Positions 20,573-30,479 of a stretch of DNA of 64,000 nt are shown here, piece by piece; position 1 is the stretch's first letter, and every line of letters begins with the position of its first letter. A program made the translations under genes and the position numbers. This DNA is from Sphaerosporella brunnea (taxonomy: Eukaryota; Ascomycota; Pezizomycetes; Pezizales; Pyronemataceae): contig VXIS01000127.1 of the NCBI GenBank assembly GCA_008704415.1, positions 1 through 64,000 on the forward strand, in the 5' to 3' direction. The notes beneath the pieces were generated by a model that ran no database searches, was not told the origin of the DNA, and was given only the letters and a program-made list of their open reading frames with translations.

Positions 20573-22646
20573 ATGGACGTCTCCCGGAAACGGGATAACA
20601 TATATCAGTCTAACGCAGCGTCAGGAAAGCGTCGTAAACTAAACAACGGCCTCTCGTCCGGCCTAGACGGAGGCTATTGGCTACGGGCCCCGGCTAGAAG
20701 ATCGACTGCTAGCCAATACTCCCATCCGGCTCCGAAGCCCGCTACCGGACCACAGGACAACCAGTTGGCAATTTGTCAGAAGTTCGACGTTGGACTCTCC
20801 GTAGTGTTTGGTCACACATCGTTTCCCTCGCCTCCCCGAGTCAAGCCTTACGAGATCGAGGAGCCCGAGTCCCCACCAAATCGTCACTCTCCACACCGTA
20901 TCCTCGGTTCGGAAGCCCTCGTTACTCCGAAGCCCGAAAACGATACCTACCCCTGGAATTTTACACCCTCGTGGGAGACTATTCGAATCGGAGCTCGGAT
21001 CCTTAAACAGGCCCTCGTGTTCCCCATCGCGGTTGCAAGGTTCTTGATAGACGTGGCTCCGGAAACAAGGCAACAAGCACGACTCCTCGAAGCTGCTCGC
21101 AGAGAGCGAGAACAGCTCCTGTTGGATCAGTGGTTGGCCAAACGTTCCCAAGATCACGAGTCCTCATCAGAGAGCGATTTATCTGACCCACCTTCATCCC
21201 CTTCCCCCCCACCTGATTTGACAACGATGTCCACGACGGGTACGAGCGGTAGCGGTGGCGGAGCAGGCCCCTCGAGGAGGCCGAGCCTCCATCCCCAGGA
21301 CCCGAACGCCGGACTCCTCAGTCAATTCCAGCAAATGATCGATGCTAGCATGGCGAAGCTGAAGCTGGAACTGAGCCGCAAGCCGAACGACCCTGCCACA
21401 CGAGACGACGCCTTGCGTGCGGAACTCGAGAATATGCAGGCAAAAAAAAAACGAAATCGACCGTGAGCAAGCTTCGATACACAGCGGCCAATGGCAAGGA
21501 CCCACGACCTCATTGAGTCCTACCACGATCTACGTTGCTCCCGCCTCGACGGCCGCAGGAGGATCCGGACCAGCGAAACCCCGCTTCAACCCTGGAGACC
21601 TACCGGGAATCGCCTTTGGCGATGATTTAGAAGAATGGATTTCGCAGATCGATCACATCGTCACCTCGTTCGGAGAACTGGTGGTGTGCCCGCATATCCT
21701 TCATCGCTGTTTTGCAGTGGGGGATCCAATGAGGGATTGGTACCTGACCAAGCCTTCCGAGGTGCACCTGTTTGTGACGACCGGCGACGGCTGTTGGGGC
21801 CATTTTAAGACCCTGCTTCGAGCCCGGTTCAAGCCGGATCTCGGTGTAATGCAATTCGAGGCCGATTCATACCGGAAGCTTCCTGGAGACAGTTGGGCAG
21901 CCTTCGGAATCCGCAAGTACAGGCTCCTGAAACGTGCTTACGAGGGATCCGATGAGGCGAATATCATCCTGAAGATCAAGGCGGTAATGGGCACCGAGGT
22001 AGTTAGGTTCTGCAAGGAGAAGAGCGATATTGACACCTTCATCGGAGAATTGATGGACTATGATCGGACCTCCCCGCCCACGGCACGTTCTGCCGGCAGA
22101 ATATTCACCTCCGAGCACTACGCCCCGACGGACTACCAGCACCAACCGAGATCCACCACTCGCCCCTTCGGGCAGCAACAAGGAAATCCGAGCGTCGGCC
22201 TGACTACCCCACGGTACCAGAAGGACAAAGGCAAAGCGGTGGACCGCGGCAACCAAGACCGCGGCAACCAAGATCGAAGCAACCAAGACCGGAAGGCGAC
22301 AGTTCAGAACCGGCCCCACCCTGAGACCGGAAAGATGGTACGGTCGTACCTCAACTACCAAGGAAAGCCGGTTTTTATCAAACGCCCCTGCAACGTATGT
22401 GAAAAGAATGGCGTCCCGAACCAGATGCATTTCTCTTTTGAGTGCTCACGCGGCTTCCCGACGCTTCCGCGAACCTACGCCATGGATGGAACTGAAGAGG
22501 TTGAGGAATTCACCGACGGGCTTCACCGGACGGAGTCGGGCAACCTCACCTCATACAACTTCCAGAGCGAGGGCGGTCCCCAGGAGGTGATGTATCACCA
22601 CGATTCTGAGGAAGGAGAGCAGGGAAATGGCAACGGGGGTTGGTAG
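20573..22646 (+). pseudogene. gag: Ty3 gag, split by a homopolymer frameshift
   Basis: Structural polyprotein of the element, about 690 aa over two frames. The N-terminal ORF (20573-21466) has basic NLS-like KRDN...GKRRK and a Ser/Pro linker. It ends in a coiled segment (LRAELENMQAKK). The continuation (frame of 21417-22646) carries the capsid-like helical region (from FNPGDLPGIAFGDDLEEWIS) and a C-terminal zinc-knuckle variant C-X2-C-X9-H-X4-C near 22390-22443. The two frames meet at a run of ten A (21442-21451); nine A would keep one frame. This may be a sequencing error, a mutation or a slippage site. The end overlaps the pol frame by 7 bp in the -1 frame, a common arrangement for gag-pol frameshifting. 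Confidence 0.85.
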
Positions 22647-25201
22647 ATCGGGCTACCCTCCCCCATATAGAAAACCCTTGCCAGACGCCGGGAAAGTTCG
22701 GAACTGGCAGCAAGAAGACCCGAATGAAGGAATCAAAGCACACCCCCCCTGTGGCTGGCAGCAGATGGGGAAAACCCCCGAGTGGTCTGGCCCAGGGGGA
22801 ACCAATGGGAGGTCACACTTCCCACACGTCAGACGATAGAGCTGATGAGAGACAGACCGCGAAAGTAAACCCACAGCACCCGATCCTGCCGGAAGGATTC
22901 CATCGGATAGAGGACGAGTTTTGCCCGGGCAATACCAGATGGTCAAAAGAGAAGCATGATGATAAGGATTCCGGTGGTAGGAACGAGTGTAAGGCGCAAG
23001 GCGGTATGCGCGGGAGTGTGGACCCAGGCGGTACGGGCAAATGCGACGATCCCAGCTCCCCTGTGGCCGGCAGCAGCTGGGGTAACCCCCCGAGTGGACT
23101 GGCCCAGGGGGAAATCAGGGGAAGTTATACTTCCCGCACTTCAACCGACACAGCTGATCAGATGCAGGCTGCGAATCCGGTTAAACGGAGCGCACTGGGA
23201 CCTGGCGACAAAAAATCTCGAACGAAACGCGACCAAATTCTACAGGACCCAATCCGCATCGAAGACCTCCACCGGGAGGAGGACGAGTTCTCCCACGCTG
23301 CGACCTGGTGGGCGCAGGATGAGGCAACAAAAGAGAAGGGCTTGGGTGAGAAAGAAAGCACAGACACCCCGGGAGCCGGGAACAAGAAGGGTGAAACCCC
23401 GAGTGGTCTGGCTCGGGATTTCCCGCGAATACGCAAACTCGAACGACCGAAACAGCTGTCCGGGGATGGCAGGAGCTACTTGCGATGTTCGCCATTGGCA
23501 GCGAAGTTTCGGCTCGGATCGGCCTTTTCAGAGGAAGTACCAGGCCTTACCGACGTTTGTTCCAACGTAGGACTAATCGACAAGGCCCTGCTTCAAAAAC
23601 ACCAGCCGGACGCACTGATCCACCCGATAAGCCGAAAGATCTCCGGCGTGGGCGAATCTACAACGATCGGCTTCACGGTCATCCCGCTCTGGTTGGAATG
23701 TCGCGAAAGCACCACAAACGAGCGCATCATTGCAGAATTCGATGTGGAACTACACGTCCTAGAGTCCTTCCCACCAGGCCTCTTAGTCGGGCTCGACGCA
23801 ATCCGCGATTACGGCATCGACATCATCACCAGCAGAATGCTTGGCTCGCTGCAGGCTCACGGACTCACATTCCCGTTGTTCTCAACGGCGTCACCAAGGC
23901 TCCAGCGCGTAAAAGTTTTCTCAACCCAACGGGTCACGGTGCCCGGCCGGACCACGATGGCGGTAGAAGTAACCACGGCATGCATGCAAGGCGTCGACTA
24001 CCTCTTCACGCCATACCTGACGGCAGAACTGTCGATTCCGTCTGCGCCCCAGATGCCCAGAGGGGTGATAGACAGCCAGACCAGGCTGATCATGTTCTCT
24101 AACCATTCAGAGCATCCGACCAGGATAGAGAAGCGGCAGGTGCTAGGCGAAGCAGAAGCGGTGCTGTTCGGAACCATCGGGATGTCCACTGAGCATGCCA
24201 TACGATGGGACGATCTCATACGGCCTCAGAGCGGCACGCCTTGCCCGCCATCTATCGGCCTAAAACCTCCCACTACAGTGGCAATGGAAGAGCTCTTCGG
24301 AAAACAGATAGAGGATATATCGATTTTTCCTATGACAGCAGCGACTGCACACTGCGAAACTGTGGCTTTTGAAGATCAGCTATGCTTCGACGCGTTCGGC
24401 AAAGAGTTGCCCCGGAAGCGTACACTGCCGGAGACAACGATCCGACAGCTGGCTTCGACGGCTGAGAAGCGAAGACCAGGACAGCTGTTCCCGGAAAACC
24501 TCCAAGAGGACGACGACGTCGCTTTCCCGAGAGTACCAGTGGATGACTCGGAATGCGAAGCGAAAACGTGGCAACTAGCAGACGAGTTGTCACTGGAACA
24601 GCACCAAGAGCTTCAGTCTCTTCTTCAACAGTTCCAGGACATTTTCAGCGACGGCAGGAAGATCGGCCACACGAAATGCGTCCCGGCTCGCGTGGACACA
24701 CTTGGCGACCTGCCGCCTGCGGCACGACTACGCCCGCTCGGCCCGGCGAAGCGAAAAATCGTCGAGGACGCTTTGCGACAAATGAGCAATTGGGATGTTA
24801 TCGAGAGGTCCAACTCGCCCACAGCGTCCGCTGTGGTCCTGGTCTGGCAGAATCACAAATGGAGGTTCTGTGTCGATTTCCGCCAGCTCAACAAAATCAC
24901 CATCAAGGACTCCTACCCTATGCTACGTTCGGACTACATCTTCTCCTCGCTCTCAGGGAAGCGTTTTTTCAGCGCCCTCGACGCGGTGAAAGGCTATCAC
25001 CAGATGGAACTGGCAGAGTCCGACCGCCACAAAACGGCGTTTATAACTCACCGAGGGCTTTTTCAGTTCAAGAGAGTACCATTTGGCCTTCGAAATGCCC
25101 CCGCACAGTTCCAGCGGATGATGGACACGATTTTGGGGTCGCTTCGCTGGGAGGCCGCTCTGTGCTATATCGATGACGTCCTAATTTTCTCAGACACTTG
25201 A
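22640..25201 (+). CDS. pol: Ty3 pol part 1: protease and reverse transcriptase
   Basis: 853 codons up to an in-frame TGA. A long disordered linker contains related units (AGS.WG.PPSGLAQGE repeated around 22750 and 23055, with a third variant near 23390). A retropepsin-like domain follows (about 23470-23890), but the active-site triad reads TDVCSNVGLID rather than the usual D-T/S-G. Its C-terminal half (LLVGLDAIRDYGIDI) is typical. RT motifs are clear: FCVDFRQLNKIT, LDAVKGYHQMEL, FGLRNAPAQFQRMMD and the catalytic YIDD at 25166-25177. The frame stops at TGA (25199-25201) eight codons after YIDD, and the RT thumb continues in the same frame beyond it. There is no ATG at the start; translation would rely on frameshifting from gag. 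Confidence 0.9.
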   Translation: MVDRATLPHIENPCQTPGKFGTGSKKTRMKESKHTPPVAGSRWGKPPSGLAQGEPMGGHTSHTSDDRADERQTAKVNPQHPILPEGFHRIEDEFCPGNTRWSKEKHDDKDSGGRNECKAQGGMRGSVDPGGTGKCDDPSSPVAGSSWGNPPSGLAQGEIRGSYTSRTSTDTADQMQAANPVKRSALGPGDKKSRTKRDQILQDPIRIEDLHREEDEFSHAATWWAQDEATKEKGLGEKESTDTPGAGNKKGETPSGLARDFPRIRKLERPKQLSGDGRSYLRCSPLAAKFRLGSAFSEEVPGLTDVCSNVGLIDKALLQKHQPDALIHPISRKISGVGESTTIGFTVIPLWLECRESTTNERIIAEFDVELHVLESFPPGLLVGLDAIRDYGIDIITSRMLGSLQAHGLTFPLFSTASPRLQRVKVFSTQRVTVPGRTTMAVEVTTACMQGVDYLFTPYLTAELSIPSAPQMPRGVIDSQTRLIMFSNHSEHPTRIEKRQVLGEAEAVLFGTIGMSTEHAIRWDDLIRPQSGTPCPPSIGLKPPTTVAMEELFGKQIEDISIFPMTAATAHCETVAFEDQLCFDAFGKELPRKRTLPETTIRQLASTAEKRRPGQLFPENLQEDDDVAFPRVPVDDSECEAKTWQLADELSLEQHQELQSLLQQFQDIFSDGRKIGHTKCVPARVDTLGDLPPAARLRPLGPAKRKIVEDALRQMSNWDVIERSNSPTASAVVLVWQNHKWRFCVDFRQLNKITIKDSYPMLRSDYIFSSLSGKRFFSALDAVKGYHQMELAESDRHKTAFITHRGLFQFKRVPFGLRNAPAQFQRMMDTILGSLRWEAALCYIDDVLIFSDT

Positions 25202-27160
25202 GAGCAACATCTGGTCCATCTACGACGGCTGTTTTCGTCCTGCAGGGCGGCTGGACTGATGTTCAGTAAAGAGAAGTGTCGATTCGGGTTCTCCGAGGTG
25301 AAACTGCTGGGTCTCGGTCTCGGCCGATATGGGATGTCCACGATTGAGGACAAGGTCCGCGCCATCACGGACCTCGCGGTTCCCCAAACAGTCGGTGAGG
25401 TTTACAGGTTACTGGGCATGTTCGGCTACTATCGGGGATTCATCCGGAACTACGCCAAAATCGCACGGCCGCTTGAAATCCTCAAACGCAACACACAATC
25501 CGGTGTGGACTACAACTCCAAGAGACCGATCGTTTGGTCCGAGGCAGCTCAGGCCTCATTTGACGAACTGAAAGCCCGCCTCTCAACAGCGCCGATACTC
25601 GCCCATCCAAAGTTCGATGGACGTCCTTTCATCCTGTACACGGACGCATCCGCAGAAGCATTCGGAGCCGTGCTGACCCAAAAATGGACAGAGCCCGACT
25701 ACGAGGACTCGGACGCGGCGGGATCCATGCAAGCCTTCCAAGCAGCCGCGGATTCCAACTGGGCCGAGCGCTATGGGTCTGATCCGGTATTCCGTTCAGT
25801 TTACAAGAAACTACAGACGCACACAAAGGGCAAACCCACTGCAGCCTCCACCATAGGATACACCCTACGGCCAGACGGCACCTTACACTATCGAACGTCG
25901 TACGGCGATCGAGTATGCCTCCCTTCGGACATGGTGCAGGAATGCCTACGCGTTTCGCATGACGAGCTGGGCCACTTCGGGGTGGATAAAACATACGATA
26001 GGATTACCTCTACGTATTACCGGCCGGGTCTCTCGACGATTGTCTCGGACTACATCAAGCACTGTCGGGACTGCGGAAAGAATAAGACAGCACGACGGCG
26101 TCCCTATGGGTCGCTGTTATCAATAGACCCGCCCTACAATCGCATTCCGAAAGCGTTCGAGTCTATTAACATGGACCTGATTGTGGGACTACCGAAGAGC
26201 GGCGGCTACGACGCTGTACTAACAGTTGTCGACCGCTACACTAAGGCTGTGATATTTGCTCCCACAACGTCTGACTTCACGGCTGCCTCTCTCGCGGACA
26301 CGTTTTTTGAACACGTGGTGGCCCGCGGATTTTTACCGCTGAAATTCATCACCGACCGAGATTCTCGTCTTATCAGGTCGTTCTGGAAGTCCCTGGCCGC
26401 GCGGCTGGGTTTCGATCATCGTAAGACAGCGGCATACCACGCCCAGGCAGATGGAGCAGCAGAACGGGCAAACCAAACGTTGGAAGTGGGCCTTCGCGCT
26501 TATGTGAACCAACGCCAGAACAACTGGCATCGGTATCTCGGTCTGATTCAGCTTGCATACAACACAGCGAAGCATCCGGGGACTGGGTTCAGCCCAAACG
26601 AGCTTCTATACGCGAATCCGATGGAACCTATGGAGAGATTGCTTAATCCGCTTCCCCCGTCGGAGGAGGATGATGAAGAACGGAACCAGGAGGCCGAAGA
26701 CTTTCTGGATGGCGTCTCCGCGCGCCTGAAGGATGCACAACAAGCAATGATCAAGTCTCTGGCCGCTCAGAAAGCATACTATGACCGCAGACACTCGGAC
26801 CTTCCCAGCATCCAAGTGGGCGATTTCGTGGCCATTCGTTTAGATCTCCATCCGGTTTCGATAATGAAGCGCAATAAACTGAGCCAACAGAAGCTCCCGC
26901 CGTTCCGTGTGATCAACGTTCGATCAGATGGACGAGCCGTCGAACTAGAAGTCCCTTCGAACCTTAACATTCATCCGGTCGTCAGCATCCAGCATGTGGA
27001 GAAGGCACAGGACCCCTCCAGGGACCCATTTGGGCGCCACGATTCAGCTAGTTCGGTCCTACAAATAGTCGACTCCCGGATGTCCAGTCGCCAACCCGGA
27101 AAAACAGAGTATCTTTTACGACGAGGCAGAGCTGCCAACGCCCAAGACTCTGACGCATAG
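25202..27160 (+). pseudogene. pol: Ty3 pol part 2: RT thumb, RNase H start, integrase
   Basis: Continues the RT frame after the TGA. The RT thumb (LLGMFGYYRGFIRNYAKIA) leads into the first strand of RNase H (FILYTDASAEAFGAVLTQ, catalytic Asp at 25643). RNase H is then cut off and joined directly to the linker before integrase. Integrase is complete: an H-H-C-C zinc domain (HDELGHFGVDKTYDR ... CRDCGKN), then the D-D-E core with Asp at 26174, Asp at 26354 and Glu at 26462 (AAERANQTLEV). A GPY/F-like segment follows (KLPPFRVINV). The frame ends at TAG (27158-27160) but homology continues in the same frame. Confidence 0.9.
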
Positions 27161-27817
27161 ACCTTAACCCCACCGTTGGAACTTATAAAGGACTTCGAAG
27201 AGCGTAACGCGCTCCTCGAAGCCATTCAGGCGCCGTACACGATATTGGACCACCGAACGACTCGTCAAGGTACACGGTACAAAGTCTCGTTCGGCGACAA
27301 CAGACGCCCACGTTGGATCTTAAGCACAGAGATTGACCCCCACGCCCTCGAGGTATACCGCCAGCGGCCGCAAACCCATATCAACACCGCTTCTAGCCAC
27401 GGAGGCGTGGAGAACGTTTTCGAAAGCCGAAGGCCGCATGCCGGTGAGAGTCTGGAGCGCCCGATCTTATATATTTCCCGGCAAACAAGAGGTGCGGAAG
27501 CAAGCTACGAATCGACTGAGCGCGAAGTGGCTTGCCTCTACTGGGCGGTCAATAAGCTCTCACTCTACTTGGAAGGCAATACATTCACCGTCTTCACCGA
27601 CCATGAGTGTACCCGGGACGTGCTCCAGGCAGCGCCGAACGTGAAGATGTCCAAACGTCTGGATAAATACCGCATGCTTCTGCAGCCTTACCTAGACGAC
27701 ATGGACGTGGTGTATCGGCCTGGCAAGCTGATGAATATGGTGGATCCACTGTCGAGAGCGCGCTACACAACCCCGGCGGAGCGTGGCCTGTCTTCGAGAA
27801 CGGGGGAGGATGAGTGA
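27161..27817 (+). pseudogene. Ty3 chromodomain-like module plus displaced RNase H half
   Basis: Same frame as pol, after the TAG. First comes a chromodomain-like module (about 27220-27360; YTILDHRTTRQGTRYKVSFG, then RRPRWILSTEID). Next comes the missing part of RNase H (about 27455-27770): RPILYISRQTRGAEASYEST, EREVACLYWAVNKLSLYLEG, FTDHECTRDV and the end motif MVDPLSRARY. These contain the catalytic Glu and the two later Asp residues normally found between RT and integrase. The order in known chromoviruses is RT-RNaseH-IN-chromodomain, so this is a transposed block of roughly 350-400 bp. Confidence 0.85.
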
Positions 27818-28025
27818 GCTGGACGAGGCGTGGCACGGTTCAGTGATTGTTTTGTTTTGCTTTGTTTTGTTTGTCTTCTCTTCTGATTTTCCCACGCTAT
27901 ACTATGTCTCGCTCGGTGGTGTCTTGCATTTACATGGGAAGCGGGTCGGATGCTTCGAGGGGCAGAGCTTTGCTGGATTGAGGATTCACGCTCGGGAGAG
28001 CTCTTTTTTCGTGGAATGGGGGAGA

Positions 28026-28203
28026 TGTCACAATCGGTGACTCAGCAGGATTAGGTTTTACACATGTACAGGGGTGTTGCATTTAAGTGCTCGGAGACGG
28101 AGAGTTTGATGATCATCCTTAATACACTTCTTCTTCTTCATCTTCACAGCTTCTTACGCTTTCCGTGACCCCTATCGCTTCTTACGCGACGTAAGGGTTC
28201 ACA
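28026..28203 (+). repeat. 3' LTR of Ty3 element
   Basis: Same 178-bp sequence as the 5' LTR; followed by TSD CCCCG. Confidence 0.95.
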
Positions 28204-28462
28204 CCCCGTCCCCGTTTTGCTACTCAAAAGCTGCGCTCGAACTTCAAGGCCTTGATACCAAGTCGACGTTGTCAGACATTGAATGATGAGTAGAGGACTC
28301 GAACGCCCGTGAGGTTTGGTTTGTACATATAAGCGTGCAGAATTTCACGTCCTTCGACCTGCTCCTTTTACACCGGCTTGCGCATGGCAAATTGTATGGT
28401 GGCTCGAGCCGAAGCTCGAGCCTGCAGGAGTCGACCACACGGTCGGCTCCTGCCCATCACTA
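28204..28462 (-). mobile_element. right arm of the split hAT-like MITE
   Basis: Continues the homology with 41425-42148 that was interrupted at 20236, including GCCGGTGTAAAAGGAG on the minus strand. It ends CCCATCACTA at 28462, the inverted TAGTGATGGG terminus, so the hAT-type end is intact. The bases after it (TTTGAAGC) would be the 8-bp target duplication; the partner is lost. Relative to the complete copy it has an internal deletion. Confidence 0.78.
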
Positions 28463-28965
28463 TTTGAAGCCCATGTCGTTGATCACGTCACGCGTATCGA
28501 CGAGACGGTTTTGAATGTCGACCAGCTTCACAAACCATGCATCGATTGATTGTCCTGGGGTAGGCTTGAGCGCCATAAAGTCTCTACACAGCGCTTGCCT
28601 GCGGATTGTATGGTTTGCTGTGTCAAAGATGCGAGCGGGAGTGCCCCACATTTCTCGTAGGTCGTCCGTTCGATTCACATGGGCTCGAACGGAAACAATA
28701 CAGCGGTCAAAGATTATAAACGTCGGATCTGGCTTGCGCGGTTTGTATTCTTTGAGAAGCCTGGTTGCAACACCGATTTGCAGAGGTTGCCGTTCTCAGG
28801 AATGATGGGTGCGAGCTCATTTCCGGTGACTGCATCCCATGCGTCGACGGCAAGGAGAAGATACCGACAGTTCAGCTTCCATATTGCGTAGTTACAGGAG
28901 TTCAACCGCTCAAACGATCCCTTGGTGTGTTTGAAGATATCCTTTGCGTTGCCGTTCTCCGACAT
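28463..28965 (-). pseudogene. Ty1/copia gag remnant
   Basis: The ATG at 28965 starts MSENGNAKDIFKHTKGSFER, followed by LNSCNYAIWKLNCRYLLLAV, typical of the N-terminus of fungal copia gag (UBN2-type). After GNELAPIIPENGNL the frame breaks. The conserved block ALKPTPGQSIDAWFVKLVDI is found downstream in another frame. The gag is cut at 28463 by the hAT-like element, whose first bases TAG supply the stop. Protease, integrase and RT of the copia element are absent from the window. Confidence 0.8.
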
Positions 28966-29006
28966 GTTCGACTGCGTTCTTTTTCCTTTGTTTTTAGTTC
29001 GCGCGG

Positions 29007-29021
29007 TCTGGGCTCATAACC
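29007..29021 (-). other. copia primer-binding site (half tRNA-iMet type)
   Basis: On the minus strand GGTTATGAGCCCAGA directly follows an LTR-like end (GATTCCAACA, ending at 29022). It is complementary to the anticodon stem-loop of initiator tRNA-Met (GGGCTCATAACC), the priming mode of copia-like elements. Its position 42 bp upstream of the gag ATG agrees. The LTR itself extends right from 29022 and its outer end was not found. Confidence 0.65.
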
Positions 29022-29149
29022 TGTTGGAATCAGGTGGTGAGCAGCAAGGAAGATTATGCTGATGAAAAGAGAGAGAGAGAGAGACGTGAATCAGTGTTGC
29101 AGGATATGCTTGATTGAAATTTTACTCGCTGTCTGTACAGGTGCTAAGA

Positions 29150-29475
29150 CTATGGCGGACCCCGCCGCAATCTGCCTCGCCAAATATCACTCACGATTGC
29201 ACAAGCCCAATTCAACGGATCTCGCATAGCTCTAGACTCCCTCTTCACCCGGCCTGTTCCTATGGACGCACTCGAATCTCGGGCCCCGGTGGTCCTTGTA
29301 GTATCCCAAACCGTGTAGATTTACAAATCGTCCCATTTCTTCCTGATATCATACAGCCCAAAAACAAAAACAGCAACAAAAAAAAAAAAAAATCTGTGCA
29401 CCTCCACCCACCGCCCTTCAAGCCCTCCCCTCTCTGTCTAACGCGCTCAACTTTTTTGCCCTCTTCTCTCCCCTC
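29150..29475. other. intergenic between copia remnant and uL30m
   Basis: Contains an A14 run at about 29379-29392 and pyrimidine-rich sequence. No gene seen. Confidence 0.4.
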
Positions 29476-29712
29476 TCAAGCCTCAACAACGAAGCCGCAC
29501 GGGGGCTGGCAGCGCTTATGAATTTCGGCGCGCTCGGGCTCCGACACGGCGACGAGCTCTTTGACTTTCATGATCTTTCCGGCGACGTCGGGCGAGACGC
29601 GGTGGTAGACGGTTTGCATGCGTTTGCGGAGACCGAGGGAGGCGAGGACCCCGTTTTGGCGCTTGGTCATGCCGATGCCGGAGCGGATCAGGGTTATTTT
29701 GAAGTAGGACAT
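29476..29712 (-). CDS. mrpl33: mitochondrial ribosomal protein uL30m
   Basis: A 78-aa [23 protein letters not shown], then [20 protein letters not shown] and [15 protein letters not shown], is the L30 ferredoxin-like fold with its conserved GLRKR..TV turn, as in fungal mitochondrial large-subunit uL30m (yeast Mrpl33). It is an RNA-binding component of the mitoribosome. The ORF is intact and covers the whole L30 domain. The C-terminal tail ([14 protein letters not shown]) looks short or altered compared with what I would expect. Immediately upstream lies a broken glutaminyl-tRNA synthetase fragment, so this may be a captured or relocated copy rather than the only genomic gene. Confidence 0.75.
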   Translation of the reverse strand: MSYFKITLIRSGIGMTKRQNGVLASLGLRKRMQTVYHRVSPDVAGKIMKVKELVAVSEPERAEIHKRCQPPCGFVVEA

Positions 29713-29774
29713 GGTTGGGGCGCGTGGTTGGGGAGGAGAGGTGGGGATGGTGGGACGTGGTGGGGATAGGCTCG

Positions 29775-30290
29775 CGTCCTGTCTCAGCGCTGACCTCCTC
29801 CGCAGTGCGGTGGCATACGTATCCCGTGTCCCGCTTGATCACGTCTTCAGCTAGCTCGTACAGCCTGTCGAAGTGAGCGCTGGCGTGGGTGATCCTGAAT
29901 GGCCTGAAGCCGAGCCTCCTGGATAGCGATGATGTACCGCTCTTCCTTCGACGCCGGATTCGTGTCGTCATAGCTGAGGTAGCACTCGCCTTCGTGTTAG
30001 CGCGCATGGCCGAAGCTGATTGCAATAGCGTTGCGGTGTCCGATGTGCAGGTACTGGCGGGAACCGTGTGAAGACCCTGCCGCCGGCCGCCGCAAGGTGC
30101 TCCTTCATGCGCTCAGCGAACAGCTGCTCGTTTCCTCCAGGCCGGTGTAGCTGCGCTGGGAATCCTTCTGTAAACATGCGGTCTCTGGCTCGCTCCTCGA
30201 CGCTGCCTGAGGCTCTGTCGCATCTGTTGGTGCTGCCGCTTTGGGCTGCTTCTTGGGTGGCGCATCTCTCTCATCATTAGGGCCTAGAAG
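29775..30290 (-). pseudogene. glutaminyl-tRNA synthetase fragment
   Basis: Reading the minus strand, GlnRS-like blocks occur in order but in different frames. First come NDERDAPPKKQPKAAAPTD and GFPAQLHRPGGNEQLFAERM. Next come EHLAAAGGRVFTRFPP and, in another frame, YLHIGH with CYLSYDDTNPASKEERYI (the class I HIGH motif region). Last is FRPFRITHASAHFDRLYELA with [12 protein letters not shown]. The HIGH motif is recognisable but out of frame. The catalytic KMSKS half and the anticodon-binding domains are missing. This is a truncated, frameshifted copy of a housekeeping gene and cannot encode an active enzyme. Confidence 0.72.
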
Positions 30291-30479
30291 TGAAGTTTTC
30301 GTCGTCGAACCGCTCGCTGTAGATGGATCTGCCAGGCGATGTCGAAGTAGGAATTGGCTCCATGAGACTTCCGGCTTGGATATCGATCGGGCTGCCTTCG
30401 TTGGCAACGATGATGAGGGTTCTTGTATGTGATTAGCTTCAGGTTCGCGGTTGCCCACGAGAAAAACACTGACCCCTGA

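Larger units (their letters stand above)
20237..28203 (+). mobile_element. Ty3/gypsy LTR retrotransposon, 7967 bp
   Basis: Bounded by identical 178-bp LTRs and a perfect 5-bp target duplication CCCCG (20232-20236 and 28204-28208). A putative primer-binding site TGGCGTCAAGGACTCG starts two bases after the 5' LTR (20417), and a polypurine tract GGAATGGGGGAGA (28013-28025) precedes the 3' LTR. Internally it encodes gag, protease, RT, integrase, a chromodomain-like module and RNase H pieces, all on the plus strand. The order is abnormal because the second half of RNase H follows the chromodomain-like module. Three lesions interrupt the reading frames. Identical LTRs point to a recent insertion. 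It sits inside a hAT-like MITE. Confidence 0.95.

Noticed and set aside
21867..22430. 187-aa minus-strand ORF inside gag
   Set aside because: Antisense of the well-supported gag frame.
22653..23495. Repeated units in the gag-pol linker considered as a separate tandem repeat
   Set aside because: The AGS.WG.PPSGLAQGE units are protein-level linker repeats within one open pol frame, so they are described there.
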